Shown in pieces: positions 1 through 12,669 of a stretch of DNA of 64,000 nucleotides; position 1 is the first letter of the stretch, and each line of letters opens with the position of its first letter. The stretch comes from Janthinobacterium agaricidamnosum (GTDB lineage Bacteria > Pseudomonadota > Gammaproteobacteria > Burkholderiales > Burkholderiaceae_D), in assembly GCF_003667705.1 (NCBI RefSeq), contig NZ_CP033019.1:1612001-1676000 (forward strand). Reading direction: 5' to 3'. The position numbers and the translations under genes are program-made. Below the pieces are notes generated by a model. That model saw only the letters and a program-made list of their open reading frames with translations. It made no database searches and had not been told where the DNA came from.

Positions 1-2356
1 CCAGCGAACCGTGGCCGCCGGCCATGACGACGACGAACTGGCGTCCCGACTTGTTCGACACATAGCTCATCGGCGTAGCCTGGCCGCCGGCTGGCAAACG
101 GGCTTTCCAGACGACCTTGCCGTTGCTGACGTCGTAGCCGCGGATGTAATAGTCGAGCGTGCTGCTGAGGAAAGTCACGCCGCCGCCCGTGGTGACCATG
201 CCGCCCAGGCTGGGCACACCCAGCGGCAACGGGATCGGCACGGGACCGCTGTCGCGCGTGGTGCCGTTCTTGTGCATCCACACTTTTTTCATGGTGCGCA
301 GGTCGACGGCGGCCACATAGCCCCACGGCGGTGCCTGGCATGGGAAACCCAGCGGCGACAAAAAGGCCTTGATTTCCACGGCAAACGGGACGCCCGTCTG
401 CGGCTGCAAGCCCATTTCGCCGCCCGTGCCGCCCTTGGCCGTCGTTTCGGCGCGCGGCACGAGTTTCTCCAGGAAGCCCATGTAGTCAGGGTTGACGATC
501 AACAACTGGCGCACGGGGTCGATGGCCGCGCCACCCCATTCGAAAATACCCAATGGGCCCGGCGAGATGACGGCGCCCTTGCCGGCCGTTTGCGGCGTGA
601 ACGGGCCTTCATAACGGCGTTCCTTGAAGATGATGCGGCAAGCGAGCTGGTCGAACGGCGTGGTGCCCCACATGTCCGCTTCGCTGATATTGCGTTCAGG
701 CAAGAAGGTCAGGGCCGAGAACGGCTGCGTGGGCGACAGGGTGTCGCCGGCGGCAGGATTGCTCGTCGGCACGGGTTTTTCCGGCGCCGGCACGACCAGG
801 CTGCCGTCGCGGCGGTCGATCACATAGATGTCGCCCCGTTTCGTCGTGGCGACGACGGACGGGACTTTGCCTTTCGGCGTGTCGATGTCGACCAGGCTCG
901 GCTGGCCGCCGATATCCATGTCCCAGATATCGTGGTGCACGGTCTGGTAGACCCAGCGCACTTTGCCGGTCGCCAGGTCGAGCGCGACGATGGCGCTGTT
1001 GAATTTCTCGCCATTCTTGTTGCGGTTGCCGCCCCAGGTATCGGGGGTTTCATTGCCCATCGGGATGTACACCATGCCCAGCTTTTCATCGATGCTGGCC
1101 ACGCCCCACGAGTTGGGCGAGTTGTTGGTGTAGTTCTTGCCTTCCGGGAAGGGCTTGGTATCTTCCGGCGTGGCCGGGTCCCAGTTCCACATCAGCTTGC
1201 CCGTGACGGGATCGTAGCCGCGGATTACGCCCGATGGCTCTTCCGTCGAATGGTTGTCCGTCACGCTGGCGGCGATCACGGCCATTTTCTGCGACACGGC
1301 CGGCGGCGAGGTCGGCATCAGGAAACCGCGCTTGATCATGGCCATGTTTTTATACAGGTTGACGACGCCGTTGTTGCCAAAGCTCTTGCACGACTCGCCC
1401 GTATCGGCATTGACGGCGATCATGGTGCCGTCCATGGTCGGCGCCAGGATGCGGCGCGGGCATTCCATGCCGGCCGCTTCGGGGGCGGGATTGTTCTTCG
1501 CGCGGCCCGCGTTGACGTCCCAGTACGCCACGCCGCGGCAGATCATGTGCTGGTAGCTGGCCGCGTCGCGGTTGATCTTCGGATCGTGGCGCCAGATTTC
1601 CTTGCCCGTGTCCGGGTTCAGGGCGATGACGATATTGTGCGGCGTGCACAGGTACAGCATGTCATTGACCTTCAGCGGCGTCACTTCATTGGCGATCTCG
1701 CCCGGATCGTTCGGCCCCTTGAAGTCGCCCGTATGATAGGTCCAGGCTTCTTTCAGGCCGGAAATATTCGTCGGCGTGATCTGCGCGGCCGGGGCGTAGC
1801 GGTCGCCATAGCCGGAGCGGCCATACGCGGACCAGTCGTTGTGCTCGACGCCGGGCGCCAGATCGCCGCTGGCGGTGGCGGCCATGTTTTCGGCAGGCAC
1901 GTCGCCATGCAGGTCATGGTAGTCCTGGAACAGGGCGATGACGCCGGCGATGACGGTCAGGGCCACGGCGGCGGACAGGGCCGTGCGTCCCAATTGCCCC
2001 TGTTTCGTGGCGGCGGGTGGCGCCAGGCGGCGGCTGACGAAGGGCAGCAGCAGCCAGACGGCGGCGGCAAACCAGATGTCGAGGCGCGGCAGCAATTGCC
2101 ACCAGTCGAATTTCACTTCGATGACGGACCAGATGAGGGTGGCGGTCAGCAAGAAGGCGAGGAAAGCTTGCGCGCTGCGCTTGCCCTGGAACACCAGCAC
2201 GCCGGCGACGAGCATGCCTATGCCGGCCAGCAAGTAGTACCAGGAGCCGCCGAGCGTGGCCAGCCAGATGCCGCCGCCCAGCAGGGCGAGGCCAAACAGA
2301 ATGAAAATAACGCCGGTGACCTTTAATAAAGGCCCGGGCCGGAAAGAGGGAATCAT
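1..2356 (-). CDS. gcd: membrane-bound PQQ-dependent glucose dehydrogenase, 3' end cut by window edge
   Basis: Quinoprotein that oxidises D-glucose to gluconolactone in the periplasm and passes electrons to ubiquinone. The first roughly 130 residues form about five membrane segments (the N-terminus reads MIPSFRPGPLLKVTGVIFIL), followed by the beta-propeller PQQ domain. Family-typical stretches include DWSAYGRSGYGDRYAPAAQI, PTMDGTMIAVNADTG, GVIRGYDPVTGKLMWNWDP, IPMGNETPDTWGGNRN and, at the visible end, VVVMAGGHGSLG. About 785 codons are visible against roughly 800 for the family, so only the last 10-20 residues are missing. Two adjacent ATG codons (2359 and 2356) follow an AAGGA; the second has the better spacing and was chosen. 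It stands alone, divergent from ppa. Confidence 0.96.
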   Translation of the reverse strand, partial: MIPSFRPGPLLKVTGVIFILFGLALLGGGIWLATLGGSWYYLLAGIGMLVAGVLVFQGKRSAQAFLAFLLTATLIWSVIEVKFDWWQLLPRLDIWFAAAVWLLLPFVSRRLAPPAATKQGQLGRTALSAAVALTVIAGVIALFQDYHDLHGDVPAENMAATASGDLAPGVEHNDWSAYGRSGYGDRYAPAAQITPTNISGLKEAWTYHTGDFKGPNDPGEIANEVTPLKVNDMLYLCTPHNIVIALNPDTGKEIWRHDPKINRDAASYQHMICRGVAYWDVNAGRAKNNPAPEAAGMECPRRILAPTMDGTMIAVNADTGESCKSFGNNGVVNLYKNMAMIKRGFLMPTSPPAVSQKMAVIAASVTDNHSTEEPSGVIRGYDPVTGKLMWNWDPATPEDTKPFPEGKNYTNNSPNSWGVASIDEKLGMVYIPMGNETPDTWGGNRNKNGEKFNSAIVALDLATGKVRWVYQTVHHDIWDMDIGGQPSLVDIDTPKGKVPSVVATTKRGDIYVIDRRDGSLVVPAPEKPVPTSNPAAGDTLSPTQPFSALTFLPERNISEADMWGTTPFDQLACRIIFKERRYEGPFTPQTAGKGAVISPGPLGIFEWGGAAIDPVRQLLIVNPDYMGFLEKLVPRAETTAKGGTGGEMGLQPQTGVPFAVEIKAFLSPLGFPCQAPPWGYVAAVDLRTMKKVWMHKNGTTRDSGPVPIPLPLGVPSLGGMVTTGGGVTFLSSTLDYYIRGYDVSNGKVVWKARLPAGGQATPMSYVSNKSGRQFVVVMAGGHGSL

Positions 2357-2359
2357 CAT

Positions 2360-2984
2360 ATTCCTTTTTGCAAGGATTTATCGGTGGCGCGTTGAAAGCG
2401 CCATATTGAATTCAGGGAAGGCGTCGATTGCAGAATATACAAAGTTTGGAATCACCAGAATGTGACAGTTTATCAGAATTGATGATTGTCTTCTGGTCGC
2501 GCCATTTTTTGGCCAGGCCGTCATTTGAATCAAATAAATGCTTCAAATAAGCGCAAAGATTATGCTGGATGAGGGAGTTTCCGGGCTGGCAGGCTTGATG
2601 GCCATCGATGGTGAGACGGCCGCGCCATCACGCGCTGACAGTTCGGGGAGAATAAGCCTGACACAGTTGTTATAAGTGGCTGCAATAAATGCAATGCCGG
2701 TTATGATAACCATGTCCGCTGCATGGTGATATTGAAATGAAAATATGACGATATTTCAGGTATTAACTCGGGGTCGACCGTAGTAATGCTTAAGTGTTTC
2801 TACTTATTATTCCCAATAGCCTGTTTATTCTCTCGGCAGCAGCTTGCGCGTGCCGGACGGCCGTGCTGGCGAGTGTTGCTGGCTGGACGCGCAAAACGCC
2901 GGCGCGCCGCTGCTGCATCGCACAAGCTGCCTGTACTTCGCTATAATTGCGTGGTTAAAACACCATCCGCTAATGAGGAACCCC
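2360..2984. other. intergenic region between divergent gcd and ppa
   Basis: About 625 bases, clearly more AT-rich than the flanking genes. It must carry the gcd promoter (minus strand) and the ppa promoter (plus strand). A perfect TATAAT lies at 2942-2947, about 38 bases before the ppa start, but no good -35 is visible at 16-18 bases upstream. A small dyad GGCGC/GCGCC spans 2386-2402. No convincing small gene: open frames here lack ribosome binding sites. Confidence 0.6.
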
Positions 2985-3527
2985 ATGAGTTTGAATAACG
3001 TCTCTTCCGGCCGCGACCTGCCGAACGATTTCAACGTCGTCATCGAAATCCCGATGAATGCCGATCCGATCAAGTACGAAGTCGACAAGGAAAGCGGCGC
3101 GATCTTCGTCGATCGCTTCATGGGTACCGCCATGCATTACCCGTGCAACTACGGCTACGTGCCGAACACCCTGTCGCCGGACGGCGATCCGGTCGACGTG
3201 CTGGTCATCACCCCGTTCCCGCTGATCCCGGGCGTGGTCGTGCGCTGCCGTCCTATCGGCGTGCTGAAAATGACCGACGAGTCGGGCGAAGACGCGAAAG
3301 TGCTGGCCGTGCCAGTCGACAAGGTCCTGTCGATCTACAGCCACTGGCAAAAGCCGGAAGACTTGAACGAACTGCGTTTGCGCCAGATCCAGCATTTCTT
3401 TGAGCACTACAAAGATCTGGAAAAAGGCAAATGGGTCAAGATCGACGGCTGGTATGGCCCTGAAGTGGCCAAGGAAGAAATCCTGGGCGGCGTCGCCGCC
3501 TACAAGGCAGATGCTGCAAAAGCCTAA
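2985..3527 (+). CDS. ppa: inorganic pyrophosphatase (family I)
   Basis: Hydrolyses pyrophosphate to phosphate in the cytoplasm, pulling biosynthetic reactions forward. 180 residues, the normal bacterial family I length. The signature DGDPVDVLV, with the metal-binding Asp residues, is present, as are [18 protein letters not shown] near the N-terminus and [18 protein letters not shown] near the C-terminus. The frame is open further upstream, but the ATG at 2985 is preceded by GAGGAA (2975-2980) and gives the family-typical N-terminus [20 protein letters not shown] hexamer at 2942-2947 is the likely -10. Single-gene unit closed by a strong terminator. Confidence 0.97.
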   Translation: MSLNNVSSGRDLPNDFNVVIEIPMNADPIKYEVDKESGAIFVDRFMGTAMHYPCNYGYVPNTLSPDGDPVDVLVITPFPLIPGVVVRCRPIGVLKMTDESGEDAKVLAVPVDKVLSIYSHWQKPEDLNELRLRQIQHFFEHYKDLEKGKWVKIDGWYGPEVAKEEILGGVAAYKADAAKA

Positions 3528-3540
3528 CAGCATCAGTTAA

Positions 3541-3579
3541 AAAACGCTCCCCGCCAGTCATGGCCGGGAGCGTTTTTTT
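3541..3579. terminator. rho-independent terminator, probably bidirectional
   Basis: Perfect 11-bp stem (3541-3551 with 3566-3576) with a small inner GCC/GGC pairing, followed by a T-run on the plus strand. An A-run lies at the other side, so it can also end the convergent minus-strand gene whose stop lies inside it. Confidence 0.9.
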
Positions 3580-4726
3580 ATGCGCGAAACGGGCTGTGTT
3601 CGTTCAACTCATCGAGATAGGCATCGATGCCGCCCCGTTCGCGCTCGAGGAAGCGCTGCACGGCGTCGGCAAAGGCAGGGTGGGCCAGCCAGTGGGCGGA
3701 CCAGGTCTTTTGCGGCAGGAAGCCGCGCGCCATCTTGTGCTCGCCCTGGGCGCCCCCTTCGAAGGTGGCGATGCCGTTGGCGATGCAAAATTCCAGCGGC
3801 TGGTAGTAGGCCGTCTCGAAGTGCAGGCACGGCACATGCTCGAGCGCGCCCCAGTAGCGGCCATATAAAGTGTCGGCCGTGTGGATCACCAGCGAAGCGG
3901 CAATGGCCCGGCCTTCGCGCTCGGCGATCACCAATAAAATGTTCTGCGGCATGCCGGCGGCGATGCCCCGGAAGAAGTCCAGCGACAGATAGGGCGAGGA
4001 GCGGTGTTCCGCATAGGTATTGCTGTAGCAGCGGTGGAACAGTTTCCAATCCGCGTCCGTGGCGTCCATGCCGCGCACCTGGCGCATGGTCACGCCCGCT
4101 TCCCGCACCTTGCGCCGCTCGGCGCGGATATTCTTGCGTTTCTTGTGTTCCAGGGTGGCGAGAAATTGCTCGAAATCCGTGTAGCCGGGATTGAGCCAGT
4201 GAAACTGCACGCCGCTGCGCATCAGGTAGCCGGCCTCGGCCAGCTGGCGCGCCTCGCTTTCCGGCGGGAACAGGATATGGCAGGACGACACGTCGGCCGC
4301 TTGCTGCTGGGCCTGCAAAAAGGCCAGCAGGGCGGCGCGCGCTTCGCCATCGCGGGCCAGCAAACGCGTGCCGCTGACGGGCGTAAAGGGAATAGCGGAC
4401 AGCAGTTTCGGGTAGTATTCGAGGCCATGCTGCTGATAGGCGTCGGCCCAGGCCCAGTCGAACACGTATTCGCCATACGAGTGCATTTTCAGGTACAGGG
4501 GCAGGGCGGCGGCCAGCGTGTCTCCTTGCCACAGCACCAGGTAATTCGGTTGCCAGCCCGTGTCCGCGCTGGCGCAGCCGGACTCGTGCAGCGCGTGCAA
4601 AAAGGCATACGAGAGGAAGGGATTGCTATCCGCCTGGCACGCCAGCAGTTCAGACCAGGCCGCTTCGCCAATTTCAGCCAGGGTAGTGACGATAGCCGTG
4701 CGATAATTCATTGTTGTAGTGTGCAT
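3578..4726 (-). CDS. FemAB/GNAT-like acyltransferase family protein (DUF482, COG3146)
   Basis: 382 residues, the usual length of this family, which has a double GNAT-like fold similar to FemAB aminoacyltransferases. Typical stretches are NPFLSYAFLHALHESGCA near the N-terminus, EHKKRKNIRAERRKV in the middle, and FEGGAQGEHKMARGFLP near the C-terminus. The biochemical substrate of the family is not established, and a role in peptidoglycan or cell envelope is only suggested by the FemAB similarity. No signal peptide. GAGAG about 7 bases before the ATG at 4726 supports this start; an ATG five codons later (4711) is possible. Divergent from nadE with about 70 bases between starts. Confidence 0.85.
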   Translation of the reverse strand: MHTTTMNYRTAIVTTLAEIGEAAWSELLACQADSNPFLSYAFLHALHESGCASADTGWQPNYLVLWQGDTLAAALPLYLKMHSYGEYVFDWAWADAYQQHGLEYYPKLLSAIPFTPVSGTRLLARDGEARAALLAFLQAQQQAADVSSCHILFPPESEARQLAEAGYLMRSGVQFHWLNPGYTDFEQFLATLEHKKRKNIRAERRKVREAGVTMRQVRGMDATDADWKLFHRCYSNTYAEHRSSPYLSLDFFRGIAAGMPQNILLVIAEREGRAIAASLVIHTADTLYGRYWGALEHVPCLHFETAYYQPLEFCIANGIATFEGGAQGEHKMARGFLPQKTWSAHWLAHPAFADAVQRFLERERGGIDAYLDELNEHSPFRA

Positions 4727-4799
4727 TCATCACTCTCGGGGCGCCACCATCGGCCTGTGTGCCCCTGTCTTGTTTAATAGAACGAAAATATCCATCATC

Positions 4800-6814
<2,015 letters not shown>

Positions 6815-6831
6815 ATCCAAGCCAACAATGT

Positions 6832-6926
6832 TGTCGGATTACGGCTCTTCGAGCCTAATCCGACCTACGGCCTGATGCACGTTGATACGCGTAGGTCGGC
6901 TTAGCGCGCCAGCGCGTAAGCCGACG
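6832..6926. repeat. REP-like pair of palindromes (copy 1, after glnB)
   Basis: Two imperfect palindromes joined by a short linker: 6832-6866 (arms GTCGGATTA and TAATCCGAC around a GC-rich inner stem) and 6891-6926 (arms GTCGGCTTA and TAAGCCGAC). The outer arms and a neighbouring GTAGGTCGG match the elements after both xsc genes (28953-29052 and 41383-41487), so this is a dispersed family in this genome. It lies between convergent glnB and the TRIC-type gene and may also act as a transcript end. Confidence 0.85.
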
Positions 6927-6958
6927 CTGCTGAGCCACCCAAGCTGCCGGATTGCGCA

Positions 6959-7588
6959 TCAGCGCCCCAGCCGCATGTCGAATTTCCAGCAGATCAGGCG
7001 CAGTATCGTGATGCCGCTGGCGCTGGTCCACAGCGCGAAGTCGTGTTCGGCGCCGAAGTGCATCTGCAATAAATAAGCCCAGCAGCCGAAGAACGCGCAG
7101 ATGGCGTACGGTTTGCCGTCGCGAAACACCATCGGCACTTCGTTGCACACGATGTCGCGCATCACGCCGCCGAAAATCCCCGTAATCACTCCCATCATCG
7201 ACGCGATGAAGATCGGCATGCCGGCGCGCATGGCTTCGGCCACGCCGGCGATGGCGAACATGCCCAGGCCGATGGCGTCGGCGATGACGATCAGGCGTTC
7301 CGAGACGATCTGCCGCAAATGCTGGATCAGGGGCGCGGCCGTCAGGGCCAGCACGAAGATCAGGATCGCATATTCCTGGTGCGAGACCCAGAACAGAGGC
7401 CGCTTGTCGAGCAGAATGTCGCGCAAGGTGCCCCCGCCGAACGCCGTGATGAAGGCCACGACGAATACGCCGACCAGGTCCATGCGCTTGCGCCGCGCTT
7501 CGATGAAGCCGGAAAACGCGCCCACCAGGATGGCGATGACCTCAATGATCTTGATCAGCGAGCCAGGCGGCAATTGGGGTGGCATCAT
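6959..7588 (-). CDS. trimeric intracellular cation channel (TRIC/UPF0126, YicG-like) membrane protein
   Basis: About 209 residues with roughly seven hydrophobic segments arranged as two similar halves, as in the UPF0126 family now known to form TRIC-type cation channels. Family motifs appear twice: ITAFGGGTLRDILLDKRP in the first half and ITGIFGGVMRDIVCNEVP in the second. The start is uncertain: ATG codons at 7588 and 7585 lack a clear ribosome binding site, and a GTG at 7633 would add 15 residues. Inner-membrane, potassium-selective in characterised relatives; role here unknown. Confidence 0.88.
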   Translation of the reverse strand: MMPPQLPPGSLIKIIEVIAILVGAFSGFIEARRKRMDLVGVFVVAFITAFGGGTLRDILLDKRPLFWVSHQEYAILIFVLALTAAPLIQHLRQIVSERLIVIADAIGLGMFAIAGVAEAMRAGMPIFIASMMGVITGIFGGVMRDIVCNEVPMVFRDGKPYAICAFFGCWAYLLQMHFGAEHDFALWTSASGITILRLICWKFDMRLGR

Positions 7589-7645
7589 GGGTGGAGCGCG
7601 TGCACGAGACGCTAAGCAGGAAATAATTGTCACAGGTTAACATGA

Positions 7646-7677
7646 CACGGCCCCGAATGGTGACAAACGGGGCCGTG
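7646..7677. terminator. perfect inverted repeat after smr, possible terminator
   Basis: 10-bp perfect stem CACGGCCCCG/CGGGGCCGTG (7646-7655 with 7668-7677) and a 12-base loop, between the end of the smr-family gene and the start of the TRIC gene on the same strand. There is no T-run on either side, so termination would be weak or rho-assisted. Confidence 0.45.
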
Positions 7678-7723
7678 CGCAGGGTGTAACTTGTTACTGA
7701 ATTGTAATTTCTTGCTATCTATC

Positions 7724-8398
7724 CTAGCGGATGGGCTGCAGGGCTGCCGAGAGCAGCACGACGAGGGCGCCATCGCCCCCTTCGGAGCGGCGCGCCTGGC
7801 AAAAGGCGATGACTTCATCCTTTTGCACGAGCCAGCTGTGCACCATCGATTTCAAGACCGGTTCCTGGCCTTTCGAGCCAAAACCCTTGCCGTGGATTAC
7901 GCGCACGCAGCGCAGCTTGCGCCGCGTCGCCTGGTTCAAGAAGGCGCCGATGCCGTCGCGCGCCTCGTCGCGGCGCAAGCCGTGCAAGTCCAGCTCATCC
8001 TGGATGGGCCAGTGGCCCTTGCGCATCTTCTTGACCACGTCCGGCCCCACGCCGGGGCGGGCGTAGTTCAGGGCCGGATCGTTTTCCAGATAATGGTCGA
8101 CCTCGAACAAGTCCGACAGCGACTCGCGCAGCACGGCCGCGTCGTCCTCTTCCGGGGACAACTTGCGCGCGGGCTGCTGGACGCTGGCCGCGCCCGCCTT
8201 GGGCAGGCTGGGCATGTAGCGGTCCGACTCGGGCAGGCGCTTGACGCCGCCGATGCTGGCCTTGAACAGATTGCTTTCCACGGCCTGCACCTTGACCTGT
8301 TGCGCGCGCTCAGCCGCGGCTTGCGCGCGCGCATCGGCCTGCTCCTTGAGCTGCTTGCTGACCGCTTTCAGGTCGGCAAAGTCTTTCATCGACGCCAT
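7724..8398 (-). CDS. Smr domain protein
   Basis: 224 residues with an N-terminal charged, Ala/Gln-rich helical region (about 1-40), a linker, and a C-terminal Smr domain marked by ELDLHGLRRDEARDGIGAF and VIHGKGFGSKGQEPVLK. The LDLHG and HGKG motifs are those of stand-alone bacterial Smr proteins, linked to nucleic-acid nicking and, in some relatives, to cutting mRNA on collided ribosomes. The ATG at 8398 lies 7 bases beyond the trxB stop and uses a GGAG overlapping that stop, so it is translationally linked to trxB; an ATG at 8389 is the alternative. The cellular role is inferred from the family only. Confidence 0.88.
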   Translation of the reverse strand: MASMKDFADLKAVSKQLKEQADARAQAAAERAQQVKVQAVESNLFKASIGGVKRLPESDRYMPSLPKAGAASVQQPARKLSPEEDDAAVLRESLSDLFEVDHYLENDPALNYARPGVGPDVVKKMRKGHWPIQDELDLHGLRRDEARDGIGAFLNQATRRKLRCVRVIHGKGFGSKGQEPVLKSMVHSWLVQKDEVIAFCQARRSEGGDGALVVLLSAALQPIR

Positions 8399-8405
8399 GC
8401 GACGC

Positions 8406-9371
<966 letters not shown>

Positions 9372-9575
9372 CTATGAGTGGGGTCTATCCGAATTGGGGG
9401 CATACGCGCGAAGAACAAGGGCGTATTGCGCTTGCGCAAGCAATCCACGATTATAGACCAAGCCGCCTGTAGCGACGAATCGTGGGGCCGTCCGGGGCAT
9501 ATATGGCTTAGAATACTTCCTTATTATGGGAAATTCCCTTTCAGAAACATTTTTCACCTTGCAGCGCTTCCCAGA

Positions 9576-11936
9576 ATGACTAAACCAGCCCAGGCCAATC
9601 AAAATAGCTACACCCGAAAACCGGTCGAACGCCGGCCCTTGCCCAACCGGCTGGTACGGCTGCTGTCCGAGGCGCGCTGGTTCGCGCTGGCCGCGTTTGC
9701 CCTGTATTTCGTGCTGATACTGGCCAGCTTCAACAAGCTCGACCCCGGCTGGTCGCATGCCACCAATGTCGACAAGGTGGCCAACCTGGGCGGCAAGCTC
9801 GGTGCGACCTTTTCCGATTTGCTGCTGTATATCTTCGGCTTTTCCGCCTGGTGGTGGTGCGTGTGGCTGCTGCGCACCGTGTGGAATGGCTATCGCCGCC
9901 TGAGTAAGCGCTTCCTGCTGGAAGAGGAGGAGGTGGAGCGCGAGCACCATGTCGAGATGCTGATCCGCATCGTCGGCTTCTCCATCATGCTGATCGGCAG
10001 CATGGGCCTTGAATACCTGCGCATGGCGAAGAGCCTGCACGTGCAGCTGCCGCGCGACCCGGGCGGCGTGCTGGGCCAGCTAGTCGGACATGCTAGCAAG
10101 GAAGCGTTTGGCTTTACTGGCGCCACCCTGCTGCTGTTGCTGCTGTTCGGCCTCGGTTTCAGCCTGTTCTTCCATGTATCGTGGCTGCAAGTGGCCGAAC
10201 GCATCGGCGGCGCCATCGAAGACGCATTCAATTGGTTTGTGCTGCGCTACCAGGACCGCGAAGACCGCCGCCAGGGCGAAGTGGCCGCCGTGCGCCGCGA
10301 CGAGGTGGTGGTGATCGAGCGGGCCAAGCACGTGGAAAAGCACGTGGCCGCGCCGCCCGTCAAGATCGAGCCGCAAGTCGTGACCGTGGTGAAATCGGAG
10401 CGCGTGGAAAAGGAGCGCCAGGCGCACCTGTTTGAAAACTTGGGCGATGGCAAGCTGCCGCCTTTGTCGCTGCTCGACGAAGCGCCGCCCGTGGTGGAAA
10501 CGGTGTCCGTGGAAACCCTGGAATTCACGAGCCGCCTGATCGAAAAGAAATTATCGGACTTTGGCGTGGATGCCAAGGTAGTGGCCGCTTACCCCGGCCC
10601 TGTGGTGACGCGCTATGAGATCGAGCCGGCCACGGGCGTCAAGGGTAGTCAGATCGTGGGCCTGGCGCGCGACCTCGCCCGTTCGCTGTCGCTCACCTCG
10701 ATTCGCGTCGTGGAAACCATTCCCGGCAAGAATTACATGGCGCTGGAATTGCCGAACAGCAAGCGCCAGATCGTGCGCCTGACGGAAATCCTCGGCTCCA
10801 AGGTCTACAACGATGGCGTGTCCAGCCTGACGATTGCGCTGGGCAAGGATATCGCCGGCAAGCCCGTCGTGGCCGATCTCGCCAAGATGCCCCACTTGCT
10901 GGTGGCCGGCACCACCGGTTCCGGCAAGTCCGTCGGCATCAATGCGACGATTTTGTCGCTGCTGTATAAATCCGACCCGCTCGACGTGCGATTGATCCTG
11001 ATCGATCCGAAGATGCTGGAAATGTCCGTTTACGAAGGCATCCCGCACTTGCTGGCGCCCGTCGTGACGGACATGCGCCAGGCAGGCCATGCGCTGAACT
11101 GGGCCGTGAACGAGATGGAGCGCCGCTACAAGCTGATGAGCAAGATGGGCGTGCGTAACCTGGCCGGCTACAACGCGAAGATTGCCGACGCGAAAAAGCG
11201 CGAAGAACACATCCCGAATCCGTTCAGCCTGACGCCGGATTCGCCCGAGCCGCTGGAAAAACTGCCGACCATCGTCATCATCATCGACGAGCTGGCCGAC
11301 TTGATGATGGTGGTGGGTAAAAAAGTCGAGGAATTGATCGCGCGTATCGCGCAAAAGGCGCGCGCCGCCGGCTTGCACTTGATTCTGGCCACGCAGCGCC
11401 CATCTGTAGACGTGATCACGGGGCTGATCAAGGCGAATATCCCGACGCGTATCGCCTTCCAGGTCTCGTCGAAGATCGATTCGCGCACGATTCTGGACCA
11501 GATGGGCGCGGAAACCCTGCTGGGCATGGGCGACATGCTGTACATGCCGCCCGGCACCGGCTTGCCGATGCGCGTGCACGGCGCGTTTGTGTCGGATGAA
11601 GAAGTCCACCGCGTTGTCAGCCATTTGAAGCTGCAGGGCGAACCGAATTACATCGAGGGCATCCTCGAAGGCGGCACCCTGGAAGGCGACGGCGCCGAAG
11701 GCGGCGCGCCGGGCGAGGGCGGCGGCGAGGCCGATGCCCTGTACGACCAGGCGGTGGCGGTAGTGCTGAAAAACCGCCGCGCCTCAATTTCGCTGGTGCA
11801 GCGTCATTTGCGCATCGGCTACAACCGCGCGGCCCGTCTGCTCGAGCAGATGGAGCAGAGCGGGGTGGTTTCAACCATGCAATCCAATGGCAACCGGGAA
11901 ATCCTGGTGCCGGCGGCGAGTAGTGAACAAGGGTAA
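9576..11936 (+). CDS. ftsK: DNA translocase FtsK
   Basis: Septal DNA pump that clears chromosome termini and activates XerCD recombination at dif. 786 residues: N-terminal membrane anchor with about four hydrophobic segments (35-200), a short charged linker (about 230-310), a RecA-like motor with Walker A GTTGSGKS at 445-452 and Walker B region [15 protein letters not shown], and a C-terminal gamma winged helix ([20 protein letters not shown]) that reads KOPS. The open frame extends upstream, but the ATG at 9576 (MTKPAQANQ) is the best fit before the membrane anchor. lolA starts 4 bases after the stop, and rarA follows. The ftsK-lolA-rarA order is widespread in proteobacteria. Confidence 0.95.
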   Translation: MTKPAQANQNSYTRKPVERRPLPNRLVRLLSEARWFALAAFALYFVLILASFNKLDPGWSHATNVDKVANLGGKLGATFSDLLLYIFGFSAWWWCVWLLRTVWNGYRRLSKRFLLEEEEVEREHHVEMLIRIVGFSIMLIGSMGLEYLRMAKSLHVQLPRDPGGVLGQLVGHASKEAFGFTGATLLLLLLFGLGFSLFFHVSWLQVAERIGGAIEDAFNWFVLRYQDREDRRQGEVAAVRRDEVVVIERAKHVEKHVAAPPVKIEPQVVTVVKSERVEKERQAHLFENLGDGKLPPLSLLDEAPPVVETVSVETLEFTSRLIEKKLSDFGVDAKVVAAYPGPVVTRYEIEPATGVKGSQIVGLARDLARSLSLTSIRVVETIPGKNYMALELPNSKRQIVRLTEILGSKVYNDGVSSLTIALGKDIAGKPVVADLAKMPHLLVAGTTGSGKSVGINATILSLLYKSDPLDVRLILIDPKMLEMSVYEGIPHLLAPVVTDMRQAGHALNWAVNEMERRYKLMSKMGVRNLAGYNAKIADAKKREEHIPNPFSLTPDSPEPLEKLPTIVIIIDELADLMMVVGKKVEELIARIAQKARAAGLHLILATQRPSVDVITGLIKANIPTRIAFQVSSKIDSRTILDQMGAETLLGMGDMLYMPPGTGLPMRVHGAFVSDEEVHRVVSHLKLQGEPNYIEGILEGGTLEGDGAEGGAPGEGGGEADALYDQAVAVVLKNRRASISLVQRHLRIGYNRAARLLEQMEQSGVVSTMQSNGNREILVPAASSEQG

Positions 11937-11940
11937 CGGA

Positions 11941-12597
11941 ATGAAGAATACGACTTTCGCAGCAAAAATGATCATCGGCGCGGCCAGCGTCGCCTGCAGT
12001 ATGCTGTTCGCGGCCAGCGCCTCGGCCAGTGCCCTCGAGCAATTCAAGAGCTTTGCGGCCGGCACCAAGTCGGCCAAGGGCGAGTTCGTGCAGCGCCAGG
12101 TCAAGAAGGCGGACGCCAGCGGCAAGGCGAAAGTGTCGACGCCAGCCAGCGGCACGTTCGAGTTCGCGCGCCCAGGCAAGTTCATCTGGACGTATCTGAA
12201 ACCATACGAGCAGCTGCTGCAGGCGGACGGCGACAAGCTGTATATCTACGACAAGGACCTGAGCCAGGTGACGGTCAAGAAGCTGGGCGACGCGCTCGGT
12301 TCCTCGCCGGCCGCCATCTTGTTCGGCAGCAACGACCTGGAAAAGAATTTCACCCTGGCCGAAGCAGGCACGCGCGATGGCCTGGAATGGCTGAAAGCGA
12401 CGCCGAAAGCGAAGGACACGACCTTCGACGAAATCACCATCGGCCTGCGCAACGGCGTGCCGGAAGCGATGGAATTGCGCGACTCGTTCGGGCAGACGTC
12501 GGTGCTGGCGTTCAAGAATTTCCAGAAAAATCCGGCACTGTCCGCGAACCATTTCAAATTCGTGATGCCTAAAGGCGCGGACGTGATCAACAACTAA
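11941..12597 (+). CDS. lolA: outer-membrane lipoprotein carrier protein
   Basis: Periplasmic chaperone that carries lipoproteins from LolCDE to LolB. 218 residues: a Sec signal peptide about 30 long with AxA-type cleavage ([10 protein letters not shown]), then the LolA fold ([48 protein letters not shown]). The length is typical. It starts only 4 bases after the ftsK stop, using a GGGTAACGGA that overlaps it, so translation is probably coupled. A short GC hairpin (12624-12644) lies between this gene and rarA. Confidence 0.95.
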   Translation: MKNTTFAAKMIIGAASVACSMLFAASASASALEQFKSFAAGTKSAKGEFVQRQVKKADASGKAKVSTPASGTFEFARPGKFIWTYLKPYEQLLQADGDKLYIYDKDLSQVTVKKLGDALGSSPAAILFGSNDLEKNFTLAEAGTRDGLEWLKATPKAKDTTFDEITIGLRNGVPEAMELRDSFGQTSVLAFKNFQKNPALSANHFKFVMPKGADVINN

Positions 12598-12623
12598 GTT
12601 TTTCACGTGCTGTTTTTTTGACC

Positions 12624-12655
12624 GGCCTCGCACCATGCGGGGCCTTTGCATTCTT
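12624..12655 (+). terminator. possible weak terminator or attenuator after lolA
   Basis: 8-bp stem GGCCTCGC/GCGGGGCC (12624-12631 with 12637-12644, one G-T pair) and a 5-base loop, followed by TTTGCATTCTT. The T-run is imperfect and the rarA start lies only 26 bases downstream, so partial read-through into rarA is likely. Confidence 0.45.
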
Positions 12656-12669
12656 ACCTGGTACATATT

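Noticed and set aside
2786..2998. Small open frame beginning [16 protein letters not shown] upstream of ppa
   Set aside because: The N-terminus looks like a signal peptide, but there is no ribosome binding site, and the frame runs past the ppa start in a different frame with unlikely composition.
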